Positions 27,734-36,635 of a stretch of DNA of 64,000 nt are shown piece by piece. The position numbers and the translations under genes were made by a program. Below the pieces are notes generated by a model. The model was not told the origin of the DNA and ran no database searches. It was given only the letters and a program-made list of their open reading frames with translations. Source of the DNA: Candidatus Dormiibacterota bacterium (GTDB taxonomy: Bacteria > Chloroflexota > Dormibacteria > Dormibacterales > Dormibacteraceae); contig JAMXLM010000043.1 in NCBI GenBank assembly GCA_024280995.1, positions 62,001-126,000 on the forward strand. The letters run 5' to 3'. Each line of letters starts with the position of its first letter. Position 1 is the first letter of the stretch.

Positions 27734-28726
27734 GTGGTTCGAGTGGCCTGCCTGCTTCTGTTCCTCCTCTCCCTGGCGGGCTGCTCGAGCCCAGCTCCCA
27801 CTGCCGTGTCCGCGCATCCTTCGGGCGGCGGCTCGGTGCGGTTGTGGCAGGACGCGACGATCTTCACGCTCGTCGGCGGGCTGATCGGCGCGGCACACCA
27901 TCGTGTGCTGGTGGAGATGTACGAGCTGGGGCGCGCGGACATCGTCCGGGCTCTGGGGGCCGCGCGTGGGCGCGGGGTGGACGTTCGCGTGATCACCGAT
28001 CCGACCGTCAAGGTGAGCCGGGCGTCCGCGGCGCGGCTGTCGGCCCTGGGCGTGGCCGAGCGCGCCTACCCGGTCGATGACTCGCGGCACCAGATCGACC
28101 ACGTCAAGCTGCTGATCGCCGACGGGGAAGCCGCGATCGGCGGGATGAACTGGGGCAAGCACAGCGACCGCAATCACGACTACGTGCTGGAAACGCGAAT
28201 CGGGTCAGAGGTCGATCGAGCGGTCGCGATCTTCGCCCAGGACTGGGCATTGGCGGGCGGACATCCGTCGCCGCTCGGCACGTGTCCGGTGTGCCTGGTC
28301 GCGCAGACGTCACCTGGCGATGAGATAAGACAGTTGCTCGATTCCGCTTTCACGCAGGCGGCGCATCGCGTGCTGGCGGAGATCTACACGCTCACGGATC
28401 CGAGCATCGTGGCGGAGTTCGTGATGGCGCACAGGCGCGGAGCGGACGTACGCGTGGTGCTGGATCCGAACCAGGCGTACAACCTCCACGCCGCGGCCAT
28501 GCTCAGGCTCGGCGGAGTTGGCGTGCGCTGGTATCCCGTGCCGATGGGCGCGCTGCTCCACGCCAAGATCGGTCTGTTCGATGGGCTGCTCGTGCTGGGA
28601 TCGGCGAACTGGACGGCGAGCGGGCTCGGGGTCAACCACGAGCTCGACATTGAAACGGAGGACCCGCAGGTCGTGGCGGCCTACGGGTCCAGGTTCGAGT
28701 CGGATTGGGCGCGATCCGCAGCTTAA
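27734..28726 (+). CDS. phospholipase-D-like lipoprotein
   Basis: A 330-aa protein with a lipoprotein signal (LSLAGC, lipidated Cys17), then two PLD domains. Each has an HKD motif: DHVKLLIAD followed by GGMNW, and LHAKIGLFD followed by GSANWT, as in secreted nucleases (Nuc) and cardiolipin synthases. Because it is exported and lacks membrane helices, an extracellular nuclease or phospholipase role is more likely than cardiolipin synthesis. The GTG start lies 10 nt after a TAGCTT box. It appears to be monocistronic. Confidence 0.85.
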   Translation: MVRVACLLLFLLSLAGCSSPAPTAVSAHPSGGGSVRLWQDATIFTLVGGLIGAAHHRVLVEMYELGRADIVRALGAARGRGVDVRVITDPTVKVSRASAARLSALGVAERAYPVDDSRHQIDHVKLLIADGEAAIGGMNWGKHSDRNHDYVLETRIGSEVDRAVAIFAQDWALAGGHPSPLGTCPVCLVAQTSPGDEIRQLLDSAFTQAAHRVLAEIYTLTDPSIVAEFVMAHRRGADVRVVLDPNQAYNLHAAAMLRLGGVGVRWYPVPMGALLHAKIGLFDGLLVLGSANWTASGLGVNHELDIETEDPQVVAAYGSRFESDWARSAA

Positions 28727-28753
28727 GGGACCGTCTGGACGTCCCCTGGCGGC

Positions 28754-29419
28754 TTAGCTCTGTGGCGGCGGACCGGCGGAGCCGGGGGCCGGAGGACCGC
28801 CCGTGCCGGCGGCCGGCGGCGTGGATCCGGACCCTGCGGAGGCGCCAGGAGCGGGCATGTTGTCGAAGCTGACGGTCGGAACCGCCCTGTCGCCCTCGTC
28901 GGCCTGGAAGAAGCCGAAAGCCTTGAACCCCAGGGCTCCCGCGATGAGCGAGGTCGGGAGTGTCTGCAGCTTGATGTTGTAGTCGCGCACGTTGCCGTTG
29001 TAAAAGCGGCGCGAGAACTCGAGCTTGTCCTCGGTGGCGGTCAGGGTCTCCTGGAGATTGGTGAACGCGGAGATCGCCTTGAGGTCGGGGTAGTTCTCAG
29101 AGACCGCGAACAGGCTGCGCAGGCTCTGGGAGAGCACGTTCTCCGCCTGGCCGATCTTGGCCGGGTCGCCGGTCGCCCCGGCGGCCACTGCGTTGGCACG
29201 GGCGTTGGTGACCGCCTCGAGGGTGCCTCGCTCGTGGCCCATGTAGCCCTGGACGGTGTTGACCAGGTTCGGGATCAGGTCGTGGCGGCGCTTCAGCTCG
29301 ACGTCGATCTCGGACCAGGCTTCCTGGGTCCGGTTTCGGGCCGTGACGAGGCCGTTGTAGGTGAGGACCAGCCAGCCCAGGACGACGATGACGACGACGA
29401 CCAGGATGATCCAGCCCAT
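28754..29419 (-). CDS. lemA: LemA family membrane protein
   Basis: A 221-aa protein with an N-terminal TM (about 1-22), then the LemA coiled-coil domain: YNGLVTARNRTQEAWSEIDV, RRHDLIPNLVNTVQGYM, LEAVTNARANA and ENYPDLKAISAFTNLQ. The last 35 residues are Gly/Pro/Ser-rich and disordered. LemA proteins lie with the bulk outside the membrane; function is poorly known and often linked to htpX or DUF2207 partners, neither of which is here. GGAGGCAAATAG before the ATG is a good ribosome binding site. Confidence 0.92.
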   Translation of the reverse strand: MGWIILVVVVIVVLGWLVLTYNGLVTARNRTQEAWSEIDVELKRRHDLIPNLVNTVQGYMGHERGTLEAVTNARANAVAAGATGDPAKIGQAENVLSQSLRSLFAVSENYPDLKAISAFTNLQETLTATEDKLEFSRRFYNGNVRDYNIKLQTLPTSLIAGALGFKAFGFFQADEGDRAVPTVSFDNMPAPGASAGSGSTPPAAGTGGPPAPGSAGPPPQS

Positions 29420-29442
29420 CTATTTGCCTCCTGGGCGCCCCG

Positions 29443-29541
29443 TCAGGCGTGCGCCCTTCGCTGCCAGCGCGTCTTCTTAAGCATCTTCTTGTGCTTGTGC
29501 TTGCGCATCTTCTTGCGCCGCTTCTTGATAACTGAGCCCAA
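29443..29541 (-). CDS. small ribosomal protein bS22 (AURKAIP1/COX24 domain)
   Basis: A 32-aa, extremely basic protein: MGSVIKKRRKKMRKHKHKK, then MLKKTRWQRRAHA. This matches the mycobacterial bS22 and mitochondrial mS38 pattern, a peptide that binds 16S rRNA in the 30S subunit. The start is TTG at 29541; a stop codon lies 11 codons upstream in frame and GGGAG sits 5 nt before the TTG. Its shortness hides it from length-filtered gene finding. A TATCAT box farther upstream on the minus strand may be its promoter. Confidence 0.85.
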   Translation of the reverse strand: MGSVIKKRRKKMRKHKHKKMLKKTRWQRRAHA

Positions 29542-29609
29542 TCCAACTCCCAGTGCGTGCTTGATCTAACGGGTTGAGGTCCGGCCGCGAATGATACCGG
29601 ATGGCGGCA

Positions 29610-29615
29610 TACACT
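29610..29615 (+). promoter_or_regulatory. -10-like box TACACT for the acyl-CoA dehydrogenase
   Basis: TACACT ends 11 nt before the ATG at 29627, with no Shine-Dalgarno sequence between. Confidence 0.4.
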
Positions 29616-29626
29616 CGTTGCCGGCC

Positions 29627-30760
29627 ATGTACTTCACTGACGCCCACGAGGAGCTGCGTCTGCACATCCGCAGGTTCCTCGAGAAGGAGGTTCAGCCGCA
29701 CCTCGCGGAGTGGGAGGAGACCACGTTCCCCGACGAGATCTTCGGGCGCTTCGGCGAGCTTGGCTTCCTCGGCCTCCGCTATCCGGCCGAGTACGGCGGG
29801 CAGGGCGGCGACTACTTCTCGGCGGTGGTCCTCTCCGAGGAGATGGCAAGGGCCGGCTGCGGCGGGCTCGGCATGGCGGTCGCCGTCCAGGCCGAGATGG
29901 CCACGCCGCCGGTGTTCAAGTTCGGCACGGAGGAGCAAAAGCGCCGCTGGTTGGTGCCCGCCATCCGGGGCGAGCAGATCGCCGCGCTCGCGATCACCGA
30001 GCCTGACGCCGGCTCCGACGTCGCGGGCATCACCACGGTGGCGCGGCGCTTCGGCGACGAGTACATCGTCAACGGCCGCAAGATCTTCATCACCAACGGA
30101 GCCCGCTGCCAGTGGGCGCTAGTCGTGACCAAGACCGGGCGGGAGCGCGGGCACTCCGGGTTCAACCTGCTCGTGATCGAGAAAGGGACCAGGGGGTTCG
30201 AGGTCAGTCGCACCCTCGAGAAGCTTGGGATGCACTCATCCGATACCGCCGAGCTCGTGTTCGAGGACTGCCACGTGCCCGCGGGCAACCTGATCGGCGA
30301 AGAAGGCGAGGGATTCAAGAACCTGATGTGGGAGCTACAGGGCGAGCGCATGATCGCGGCCGCCGGCGCGATCGCCGGGGCGCAGCGGGTCTTCGAGTAC
30401 GCGATGGACTACGCCAAGAACCGAAACGCGTTCGGCCGGCCGGTCGCGAGCTTCCAGGTCATCAAGCACCGGCTCGTCGACATGGGCACCAAGATCGCGG
30501 CCACGCAGGCGTTCGTCTACCAGACGGCGCAGCAGTGGGATCGCGGCGAGTATCCGGTGCGTGAGATCTCACAGGCGAAGCTGATCGCGACGCAGGTCGC
30601 GTGCGAGGTGGCGGACGACGCCATCCAGATCCTTGGCGGCCACGGTTACATGCGCGAGTTTCCAGTCGAGCGCGCGTGGCGCGACGCGAGGCTGGCGCGA
30701 ATCGGCGCCGGGACCGACGAGATCATGAAGGAGATCATCGCCAAGTCGTACGGACTTTGA
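29627..30760 (+). CDS. acyl-CoA dehydrogenase
   Basis: A 377-aa flavoenzyme of normal length that makes the first alpha-beta double bond in acyl-CoA. Landmarks are YPAEYGGQGGDYFSAVVLSE, the FAD-site ALAITEPDAGSDVAG and FITNGARCQWALV, the DRNAFG-like KNRNAFGRPVASFQ, and the C-terminal QILGGHGYMREFPVER and ARIGAGTDEIMKEII; a catalytic Glu at the usual short-chain position is consistent with GAGTDEI. Chain-length preference is unclear. The ATG at 29627 is where homology starts. Its stop overlaps the TTG of the amidohydrolase, so coupling is likely. Confidence 0.93.
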   Translation: MYFTDAHEELRLHIRRFLEKEVQPHLAEWEETTFPDEIFGRFGELGFLGLRYPAEYGGQGGDYFSAVVLSEEMARAGCGGLGMAVAVQAEMATPPVFKFGTEEQKRRWLVPAIRGEQIAALAITEPDAGSDVAGITTVARRFGDEYIVNGRKIFITNGARCQWALVVTKTGRERGHSGFNLLVIEKGTRGFEVSRTLEKLGMHSSDTAELVFEDCHVPAGNLIGEEGEGFKNLMWELQGERMIAAAGAIAGAQRVFEYAMDYAKNRNAFGRPVASFQVIKHRLVDMGTKIAATQAFVYQTAQQWDRGEYPVREISQAKLIATQVACEVADDAIQILGGHGYMREFPVERAWRDARLARIGAGTDEIMKEIIAKSYGL

Positions 30761-32241
30761 GTTCCGCCGTCCTGTTCGCCGGGTGCAAGCCGGAGGTGGC
30801 GGCATTCGGCGAGCGCATAATCGCGGTCGGCCCAGGCGCGCGCGCGGCGGCGGGTCGCAACGCCGAAGTGGTTCGGTTGAGCGGTGGCGTGGTGTGGCCC
30901 GGGCTCATCGACTCCCACATCCACCTCGAGGGCCTGGCCGAACAGAAGATGACGGTCGACCTGACAGGCACTGTCAACCTTCGCGCGTCGCTGGACCGGA
31001 TCCGTGCCTGGAGCGGGTCGCTTGCCAGGGGCGCCTGGGTGCTCGGGTCGGGCTGGTACAACGACGCGTGGCCGGAGACTGCGTTTCCGACCCGGCGGCA
31101 GCTCGACGCCGCGGTGGGCGGGCGGCCGGCGTACATGCGGAGGAAGGACGGGCACTCCGCGTGGGTTTCGAGCGCGGCGCTGCGGGCCGCGGGGGTCGAT
31201 CGGTCGACGGCCGATCCGCCGGGTGGAACGATCGACCGCGACGGCGCGGGTGAGCCGACCGGAATCCTGCGCGAGACCGCGATGCTTCTCGTCGCGCGAG
31301 CGCTGCCTGCCGTGGGGGACGCGGAGCTCGACGCCGCGATGGCGAAGGTGCTGCTCGACCTGGCGCGCTTTGGGCTGACCGGCGTGCACTCGATGGACGG
31401 CGCGCGGGGCTTCGCCTCGCTGCAACGACTGTATGCGCGCGCGCCGTTGCCCGTGCGGGTGACCTACAACCTGCCGGTCGCCGACCTTGCGTACGCGGAG
31501 CGGATCGGCGTGCGCTCGGGATGGGGCGACGGGTCGTTGCGCTTCTGGGGCGTCAAGGCGTTTCTCGACGGCTCGCTCGGCAGCCGAACGGCTGAGATGC
31601 TCGATGGGTCGGGCGTGGCGCGAATGCCGCAGGACGAGCTCGAGGACATGGTCGCCCGCTGCGCCCGAGCCCAGCTCAACGTGTGCCTGCACGCGATCGG
31701 CGACGGTGCCGTGCGGCGGGCGCTGGACGCGCTTGCGCCGCACAAGAACGCGTGGGCCAGATGGCGGCCGCGGATCGAGCATGCCCAGTGCGTGAACCCG
31801 AAGGACATGCCGCGGATGGCGAAGATCGGCGTGATCGCATCGATGCAGCCGATCCATGCGGTCGCGGACAGGGAGATCGCCGACGCGATGTGGTCGGCGG
31901 TTGTTCCGTACTCGTACGCGTGGCGCTCGCTGGAGCGCGCCGGTGTTCGATTGGCGTTCGGTTCGGACGCGCCTGTCGAGAGCGCGAACCCGATCGCGGG
32001 CATCGAGGCCGCGACCGCATGGCGCAAGGAGGCGAAGTGGCATCCGGAGCTGGCGCTCACTCGGGCCTCGGCGCTCAAGGCCTACACGGCGGGGGCGGCT
32101 TACGCCGCGGGGATGGAGGAGGAGGTGGGCTCGCTCCGGGTCGGAAAGGCATGTGACATGACCGTCATGAGTCATGACGACGGTGAGGTTCTGGCATCGG
32201 TCGTCGCGGGCAGGGTTACGTATCGGCGAAAGCGCGCTTGA
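30757..32241 (+). CDS. amidohydrolase family protein (YtcJ-like)
   Basis: A 494-aa TIM-barrel hydrolase of the YtcJ branch. Metal ligands are the HIH of PGLIDSHIHLEG, a later His in VCLHAIGDGAVRRALDAL and IEHAQCV, and Asp in LAFGSDAPVESANP. The split C-terminal beta-domain closes with GKACDMTVMSHD. These enzymes hydrolyse amides or deaminate, but substrates are mostly unknown. The TTG start at 30757 shares bases with the TGA of the acyl-CoA dehydrogenase. The 3' end overlaps the convergent HIT gene by 26 nt. Confidence 0.85.
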   Translation: MSSAVLFAGCKPEVAAFGERIIAVGPGARAAAGRNAEVVRLSGGVVWPGLIDSHIHLEGLAEQKMTVDLTGTVNLRASLDRIRAWSGSLARGAWVLGSGWYNDAWPETAFPTRRQLDAAVGGRPAYMRRKDGHSAWVSSAALRAAGVDRSTADPPGGTIDRDGAGEPTGILRETAMLLVARALPAVGDAELDAAMAKVLLDLARFGLTGVHSMDGARGFASLQRLYARAPLPVRVTYNLPVADLAYAERIGVRSGWGDGSLRFWGVKAFLDGSLGSRTAEMLDGSGVARMPQDELEDMVARCARAQLNVCLHAIGDGAVRRALDALAPHKNAWARWRPRIEHAQCVNPKDMPRMAKIGVIASMQPIHAVADREIADAMWSAVVPYSYAWRSLERAGVRLAFGSDAPVESANPIAGIEAATAWRKEAKWHPELALTRASALKAYTAGAAYAAGMEEEVGSLRVGKACDMTVMSHDDGEVLASVVAGRVTYRRKRA

Positions 32242-32701
32242 GCTTTTCCGCGGTCTGAGCCAGCCCCTCGTTGACGACCTTCACGTCGTCGATCACCGCC
32301 ATGAAGTTGGTGTCGCCGTTCCACCGCGGGACGACGTGAAGGTGCACATGGTCGGGGATCCCGGCGCCCGCCGCGTTGCCGATGTTCGCGCCGACGTTGA
32401 AGCCATGCGGAGTCATGGTCGCGCGGATCACGGCCAACGTCCTGCGGAGAGCGCGAGTGAGGGCGAGGCTCTGCGCGTCGTCGAGATCCTCCAGCGTCTG
32501 CGCGTGCGCGACCGGTGCGACCATCGCGTGTCCGGGGTTGTAGGGGAACTTGTTCAGGAGCACGATCGCGCCTTCGGGCCGCCAGACCACGAGGTCGGCG
32601 TCGGGATCCTCGGGATTCTCGATCACGCGGCAGAACAGGCAGCCCGGCCGCTGCTCGACACCCACGTACTGCATGCGCCACGGCGCCCACAGCCGCTCCA
32701 T
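32216..32701 (-). CDS. HIT family nucleotide hydrolase/phosphorylase
   Basis: A 161-aa protein with the histidine-triad motif HVHLHVVPRW (active-site His in the middle) and the upstream NKFPYNPGHAMVAP helix and strand. CLFCRVIEN near the N-terminus is a CxxC zinc-like pair of the Ap4A phosphorylase-like branch. It probably acts on dinucleoside polyphosphates in the cytoplasm. Its ATG shares base 32701 with the TTG start of the divergent EamA gene. Confidence 0.9.
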   Translation of the reverse strand: MERLWAPWRMQYVGVEQRPGCLFCRVIENPEDPDADLVVWRPEGAIVLLNKFPYNPGHAMVAPVAHAQTLEDLDDAQSLALTRALRRTLAVIRATMTPHGFNVGANIGNAAGAGIPDHVHLHVVPRWNGDTNFMAVIDDVKVVNEGLAQTAEKLKRAFADT

Positions 32702-33549
32702 TGATCTACGTCCTCTTGTTGCTGGCGGTGACCGCCGTCTGGGGATGGACCTTCGTCCTGGTCAAGGACGCGGTCTCACAGTACCCGACCCTGCCCTTCC
32801 TACAGATCCGCTTTGCGCTCGCCCTGGTCGTGATGGCGGTGATCGTCCACCGCCTGCCGTCGCGGCGGGAGCTGTGGGTCGGCGCGATCATCGGCGCGGT
32901 CCTGGCAGCCGGCTACCTGGCGCAGACGGCGGGCCTGACCATCACCAGCCCGGGCAATGCCGGGCTGATCACCGGCCTGGTCGTCGTGTTCACGCCCCTG
33001 GTGAACCGGATGTTCGGCCATCCGATCCACTGGTGGACGTGGGTGGCGACGCTCGTCTCGCTCGCCGGCCTTGTCCTGCTCACCGGCGGACCGGCGGGCA
33101 TGAACGTAGGCGACGTCCTGGTGCTCGCGTGCGCGGTGCTGTTCGCGCTGCACATCGTCCTGCTCGGCCGCTGGTCGCCGGGCATCTCGGCGGCGCCGCT
33201 GGCGATGGTGCAGATGGCCATGTGCACGGTGCTGTTCAGCGCCGGCGGCACATGGTCGCTTCGGGCGCCCAGCGGCTCGGTATGGTTTGCGATCGCGATC
33301 ACGGGCGTCTTCGCGTCGGCGCTGGCGTTCTTCATCCAGACGTGGGCGCAAGGGTTCATCAGCCCCAACCGCACCGCCCTCGTGCTCGCCGCCGAGCCCG
33401 CGTGGGCGCTGCTTGCGGCGGTCGTGCTGGCCGGCCAGCGATTCGGTGTCGCCCAGGCCGTCGGCGCGGCGCTCGTCCTGGCCGCGATCGTGGGCCATGA
33501 AGGTGCCTCCCTAAAATTTGATCCTCATGGTCGGCCGTCCCCGCCGTAG
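32701..33549 (+). CDS. EamA/DMT-family transporter, second copy
   Basis: A 282-aa protein with ten TM helices in two EamA repeats. The start [17 protein letters not shown], the [15 protein letters not shown] second-helix block and the later [20 protein letters not shown] are family hallmarks. Substrate unknown. The only workable start is TTG at 32701, because homology reaches residue 2-3; it overlaps the HIT start codon by one base. The 3' end overlaps leuS by 23 nt. Confidence 0.86.
   Translation: MIYVLLLLAVTAVWGWTFVLVKDAVSQYPTLPFLQIRFALALVVMAVIVHRLPSRRELWVGAIIGAVLAAGYLAQTAGLTITSPGNAGLITGLVVVFTPLVNRMFGHPIHWWTWVATLVSLAGLVLLTGGPAGMNVGDVLVLACAVLFALHIVLLGRWSPGISAAPLAMVQMAMCTVLFSAGGTWSLRAPSGSVWFAIAITGVFASALAFFIQTWAQGFISPNRTALVLAAEPAWALLAAVVLAGQRFGVAQAVGAALVLAAIVGHEGASLKFDPHGRPSPP
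33512..33517 (+). promoter_or_regulatory. -10-like box TAAAAT for leuS
   Basis: TAAAAT ends 9 nt before the leuS ATG at 33527 and lies inside the 3' end of the EamA gene. No T-box or other long leader is possible with this spacing. Confidence 0.5.
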
Positions 33550-35974
33550 CGTCTACGTCCCCCAGGAGATCGAGCCGAAGTGGCAGAAGATCTGGGCTGA
33601 ACGTGGGGTGATGAAGGCTAACGATGCCTCGCCCAAGCCGAAGTTCTACGACCTCGTCATGTACCCATACCCATCCGGCGAGCTGCACATGGGCCACGCG
33701 CGCAACTACGTCATGGGCGACGCCCTGGCGCGGATGAAGAGGATGCAGGGATTCGAGGTCCTGCACCCGTTCGGGTGGGATGCGTTCGGCCTGCCGGCCG
33801 AGAACGCGGCGATGAAGCACCCCGGCCTGCACCCGCTGAAGTGGACGCTCGACAACATCGTCGAGAGCAAGCGCGACCTGAAGACGATGGGCATCCTCTA
33901 CGACTGGGACCGCGAGGTCAACAGCTGCCTGCCGGATTACTACCGGTGGACGCAGTGGCTGTTCTTGCTGATGCTGGAGCGAGGGTTGGCGTATCGGGCG
34001 ATGGCGCCCGTGAACTGGTGCCCGGTCGACAAGACCGTGCTCGCCAACGAGCAGGTGATCAACGGGCGGTGCTGGAGGCATCCTGACGTCGAGGTCGAGA
34101 AGCGCGACCTCGAGCAGTGGTTCCTGAAGATCACGGACTACGCGGACCGACTGCTTGACGACCTGGCGACCCTGGAGCACTGGCCGCAGAAGGTCCGCGT
34201 GATGCAGACGAACTGGATAGGGCGAAGCACGGGCGCGGAGGTCGACTTCGCGGTCGACGGTGCGCCCGGCGAGTCGATCCGCATCTACACGACGCGGCCG
34301 GACACATTGTTCGGGGCCACATTCATGGTCCTGGCGCCAGAGCATCCGCTTGTCGAGCGCGTGACCACGGACCGGCAGCGCGAGACGGTGCGCAAGTACG
34401 TGGAGAAGGCGCGCAAGGAGACGGAGATCGAGCGCCTGTCCACCGAGCGCGAGAAGACCGGCGTCGCCACGGGCGGGTTTGCGATCAACCCCGTGAACGG
34501 CGAGAAGATCCCGATCTGGGTGGCCGATTACGTGCTGATGACGTACGGCACCGGCGCGATCATGGCCGTGCCCGCGCACGACGAGCGCGACTTCGAGTTC
34601 GCGCGGATGCACGACCTGCAGGTCCGCGAGGTGATCGCGCCCCCTTCCGGTCCCCAGAAGATGCTGCGCGAGGCGTACGTCGGCCCGGGCGTGATGGTCA
34701 ACAGCGGCCAGTTCGACGGCCTGGACGCGGCGGTCGCGTTCGACCGGATCTGTGACTGGCTCGAGCAGCGCGGCATCGGCAAGCGGTCGGTGAAGTTCCG
34801 GCTGCGCGACTGGCTCATCTCGCGTCAGCGCTACTGGGGCGCGCCGATCCCTGTCGTGTACTGCCCGAACCACGGCATCGTTCCAGTGCCGGTCGACCAG
34901 CTACCGGTCGAGCTGCCCCCTGAGTACAAACCGCTGTCGGAGAACCCGGCCTGGTACGAAACGACATGTCCGCTGGGGGACGGGCCCGCGCGGCGCGAGA
35001 CGGACACGCTGGACACGTTCATCGACTCGTCGTGGTACTTCCTGCGCTACGCATCCCCGCACGACGATCGGGAGCCCTTCGACTCCGAGCTGGCGAACCG
35101 CTGGATGGCCGTGGACCAGTACACCGGCGGGGTGGAGCACGCCATCCTGCACCTGCTGTACTCGCGGTTCTTCACGAAGGTCCTGCACGACGCGGGGATG
35201 GTCGAGGTGACGGAGCCGTTCGTGCGGATGTTCAACCAGGGGATGGTCAAGCGATTCGGGCAGGTGATGGCGAAGTCGGCGGGCAACGGCGTGTCGATCG
35301 CGCAGCTGGCGGGCGAGCAGGGTGCGGACGCCGGGCGCGTGTACGAGATGTTCATCGGCCCGCCGGAAGAGGACGTGGAGTGGAACGAGTCCGGGCTGAA
35401 CGGTGTGGTGAAGTTCCTGCAGCGGGTGTGGAGGTTGGTGCTGGAGCCGGAGTCGATCGTCGCCGAGGGCGGCGCTTCCGCCACCGATGCCTCGGCGCTG
35501 CGGCGCAAAGTCGCGCAGACGGTCGGCCGCGTGACCGAGCACTATGACGAGCTGCGATTCAACACGGCGGTCGCGTTTTTGATGGAGCTCGCCAACGCGA
35601 TGCAGGACTACTTGCAGGGTGGGGGCGCGCGAGACGCGGAGTGGGAGTCGAGCGTGCGGGTGCTGGTCAAGCTGCTGAATCCCCTGGCGCCGCACGTGTG
35701 CGAGGAGATGTGGGAGCGGCTGGGGGAGAAGGGACTGCTGGCCGACGCGTCGTGGCCTTCGTTCGATGCGGCCGCCGCCGCCGAGCCGAAGATCACGCTG
35801 GTCATGCAGGTCGCGGGTCGGTTGCGCGACCGGGCGGAGGTTGACGCCGGATTGTCCGAGGCGGAGGCGACCGCCGTGGCGCTCGGAAGCGAGAAGGTCC
35901 GGGCGGCGCTGAACGGGCGGGGACCGTCGAAGGTGATCTACGTCCGGGATCGGCTGATCAACCTGGTGCCGTAG
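33527..35974 (+). CDS. leuS: leucyl-tRNA synthetase
   Basis: An 815-aa class I synthetase. The HIGH motif is in [15 protein letters not shown], the CP1 editing domain has the [18 protein letters not shown] block, and the KMSKS motif is degenerate (MAKSAGNGV). [14 protein letters not shown] and the C-terminal anticodon-binding and tail domain (about 640-815) are present, so it is full length. It charges tRNA-Leu and proofreads it. ATG 33527 is chosen because of the TAAAAT box; an ATG at 33518 would lie too close to that box. Confidence 0.97.
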   Translation: MVGRPRRSVYVPQEIEPKWQKIWAERGVMKANDASPKPKFYDLVMYPYPSGELHMGHARNYVMGDALARMKRMQGFEVLHPFGWDAFGLPAENAAMKHPGLHPLKWTLDNIVESKRDLKTMGILYDWDREVNSCLPDYYRWTQWLFLLMLERGLAYRAMAPVNWCPVDKTVLANEQVINGRCWRHPDVEVEKRDLEQWFLKITDYADRLLDDLATLEHWPQKVRVMQTNWIGRSTGAEVDFAVDGAPGESIRIYTTRPDTLFGATFMVLAPEHPLVERVTTDRQRETVRKYVEKARKETEIERLSTEREKTGVATGGFAINPVNGEKIPIWVADYVLMTYGTGAIMAVPAHDERDFEFARMHDLQVREVIAPPSGPQKMLREAYVGPGVMVNSGQFDGLDAAVAFDRICDWLEQRGIGKRSVKFRLRDWLISRQRYWGAPIPVVYCPNHGIVPVPVDQLPVELPPEYKPLSENPAWYETTCPLGDGPARRETDTLDTFIDSSWYFLRYASPHDDREPFDSELANRWMAVDQYTGGVEHAILHLLYSRFFTKVLHDAGMVEVTEPFVRMFNQGMVKRFGQVMAKSAGNGVSIAQLAGEQGADAGRVYEMFIGPPEEDVEWNESGLNGVVKFLQRVWRLVLEPESIVAEGGASATDASALRRKVAQTVGRVTEHYDELRFNTAVAFLMELANAMQDYLQGGGARDAEWESSVRVLVKLLNPLAPHVCEEMWERLGEKGLLADASWPSFDAAAAAEPKITLVMQVAGRLRDRAEVDAGLSEAEATAVALGSEKVRAALNGRGPSKVIYVRDRLINLVP

Positions 35975-36006
35975 GGCGGCCGGCTCCGCAGGGCGGCCGG
36001 CTTCGC
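35973..36006. repeat. two tandem 17-bp units after leuS
   Basis: AGGGCGGCCGGCTCCGC is followed directly by AGGGCGGCCGGCTTCGC (one difference). It fills the whole gap between the leuS stop and the convergent lipoprotein stop. The GGCCGGC cores are self-complementary, so it could form hairpins that end transcription from either side. Confidence 0.6.
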
Positions 36007-36417
36007 CTACTGCTGGGGCACCGCCACGCGGATGCCGTTGTCCAGGACGTAGTTCGCGACGACGGTGTCGCCGACGGTGACGGTGACCTTCTGCGGCCCG
36101 CTGATGTAGCGCATGTACGTCTTGAACTTGACGGAGCACGTGCCCGGAGTCAGGTGCGCGGAGTAGTCGCCGTTCGCGTCGGTGGTGGCTTTGGTAACGG
36201 CGGACGACTCGCCGCAGACGAAATCGATCTCCAGTCCGGGCACCGGCCGGCCGGGGCAGGGCGAATCCACCCGTTCGACGGGCGCGCAGGGCACGGACAC
36301 CACCTTGCCGGTGACGGTCCCGGTCGTCGGCACCGGCCCCGGGCCGCCGCCGGGGAAGGCGTAGGCACCGCAGGCAGCGGTCACCAGGACCAGTCCGGCG
36401 AGAAGCAGTTGCTTCAT
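36007..36417 (-). CDS. small lipoprotein with carboxypeptidase-regulatory-like fold
   Basis: A 136-aa lipoprotein (lipobox VTAAC near residue 16). The mature part is Gly/Pro-rich at first, then a beta-sandwich with TVTGKVVSVPCAPVE and ATTDANGDYSAHLTPGTCSV, the CarboxypepD_reg pattern. Two Cys pairs may form disulfides. The open frame extends through the antisense of tRNA-Gln, but the extra residues are the well-known artefact of that strand, so ATG 36417 is used. Confidence 0.7.
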   Translation of the reverse strand: MKQLLLAGLVLVTAACGAYAFPGGGPGPVPTTGTVTGKVVSVPCAPVERVDSPCPGRPVPGLEIDFVCGESSAVTKATTDANGDYSAHLTPGTCSVKFKTYMRYISGPQKVTVTVGDTVVANYVLDNGIRVAVPQQ

Positions 36418-36486
36418 CCACTGATCGAACGCTCCAGCGGCGTTTACGGTCACGCGAGGCGCGGGGATGATCGGGCGGGCGACCGC

Positions 36487-36492
36487 TATGTT
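36487..36492 (+). promoter_or_regulatory. -10-like box TATGTT for tRNA-Gln
   Basis: TATGTT ends 9 nt before the tRNA 5' end, so the transcript would start close to the mature end. Confidence 0.45.
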
Positions 36493-36501
36493 GGTACCCG
36501 C

Positions 36502-36575
36502 TCCCGGGTGGCCAAGCGGTAAGGCAGAGGACTTTGGATCCTCGACCGAAGGTTCGAATCCTTCCCCGGGAACCA
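36502..36575 (+). tRNA. tRNA-Gln (TTG)
   Basis: A 74-nt cloverleaf with encoded CCA. The acceptor stem TCCCGGG/CCCGGGA has the U1-A72 pair typical of glutamine tRNA; the anticodon arm GAGGA-CTTTGGA-TCCTC gives anticodon TTG. The D arm is short; the T arm GAAGG-TTCGAAT-CCTTC is standard. Confidence 0.95.
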
Positions 36576-36585
36576 CGCTTACCTT

Positions 36586-36602
36586 CTTAACAGGCTGGGT
36601 TC
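36586..36602 (+). repeat. 17-bp dispersed element CTTAACAGGCTGGGTTC, copy B
   Basis: Identical to 27681-27697. It lies 11 nt after the end of tRNA-Gln and 33 nt before the comEA start. Confidence 0.55.
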
Positions 36603-36635
36603 CCTTCTCGCTCGACCTTACCTAGCCTCGTGGCC

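Noticed and set aside
36418-36576. N-terminal extension of the small lipoprotein across tRNA-Gln
   Set aside because: The peptide is the antisense of the tRNA, a common annotation artefact; lipoprotein signal begins at 36417.
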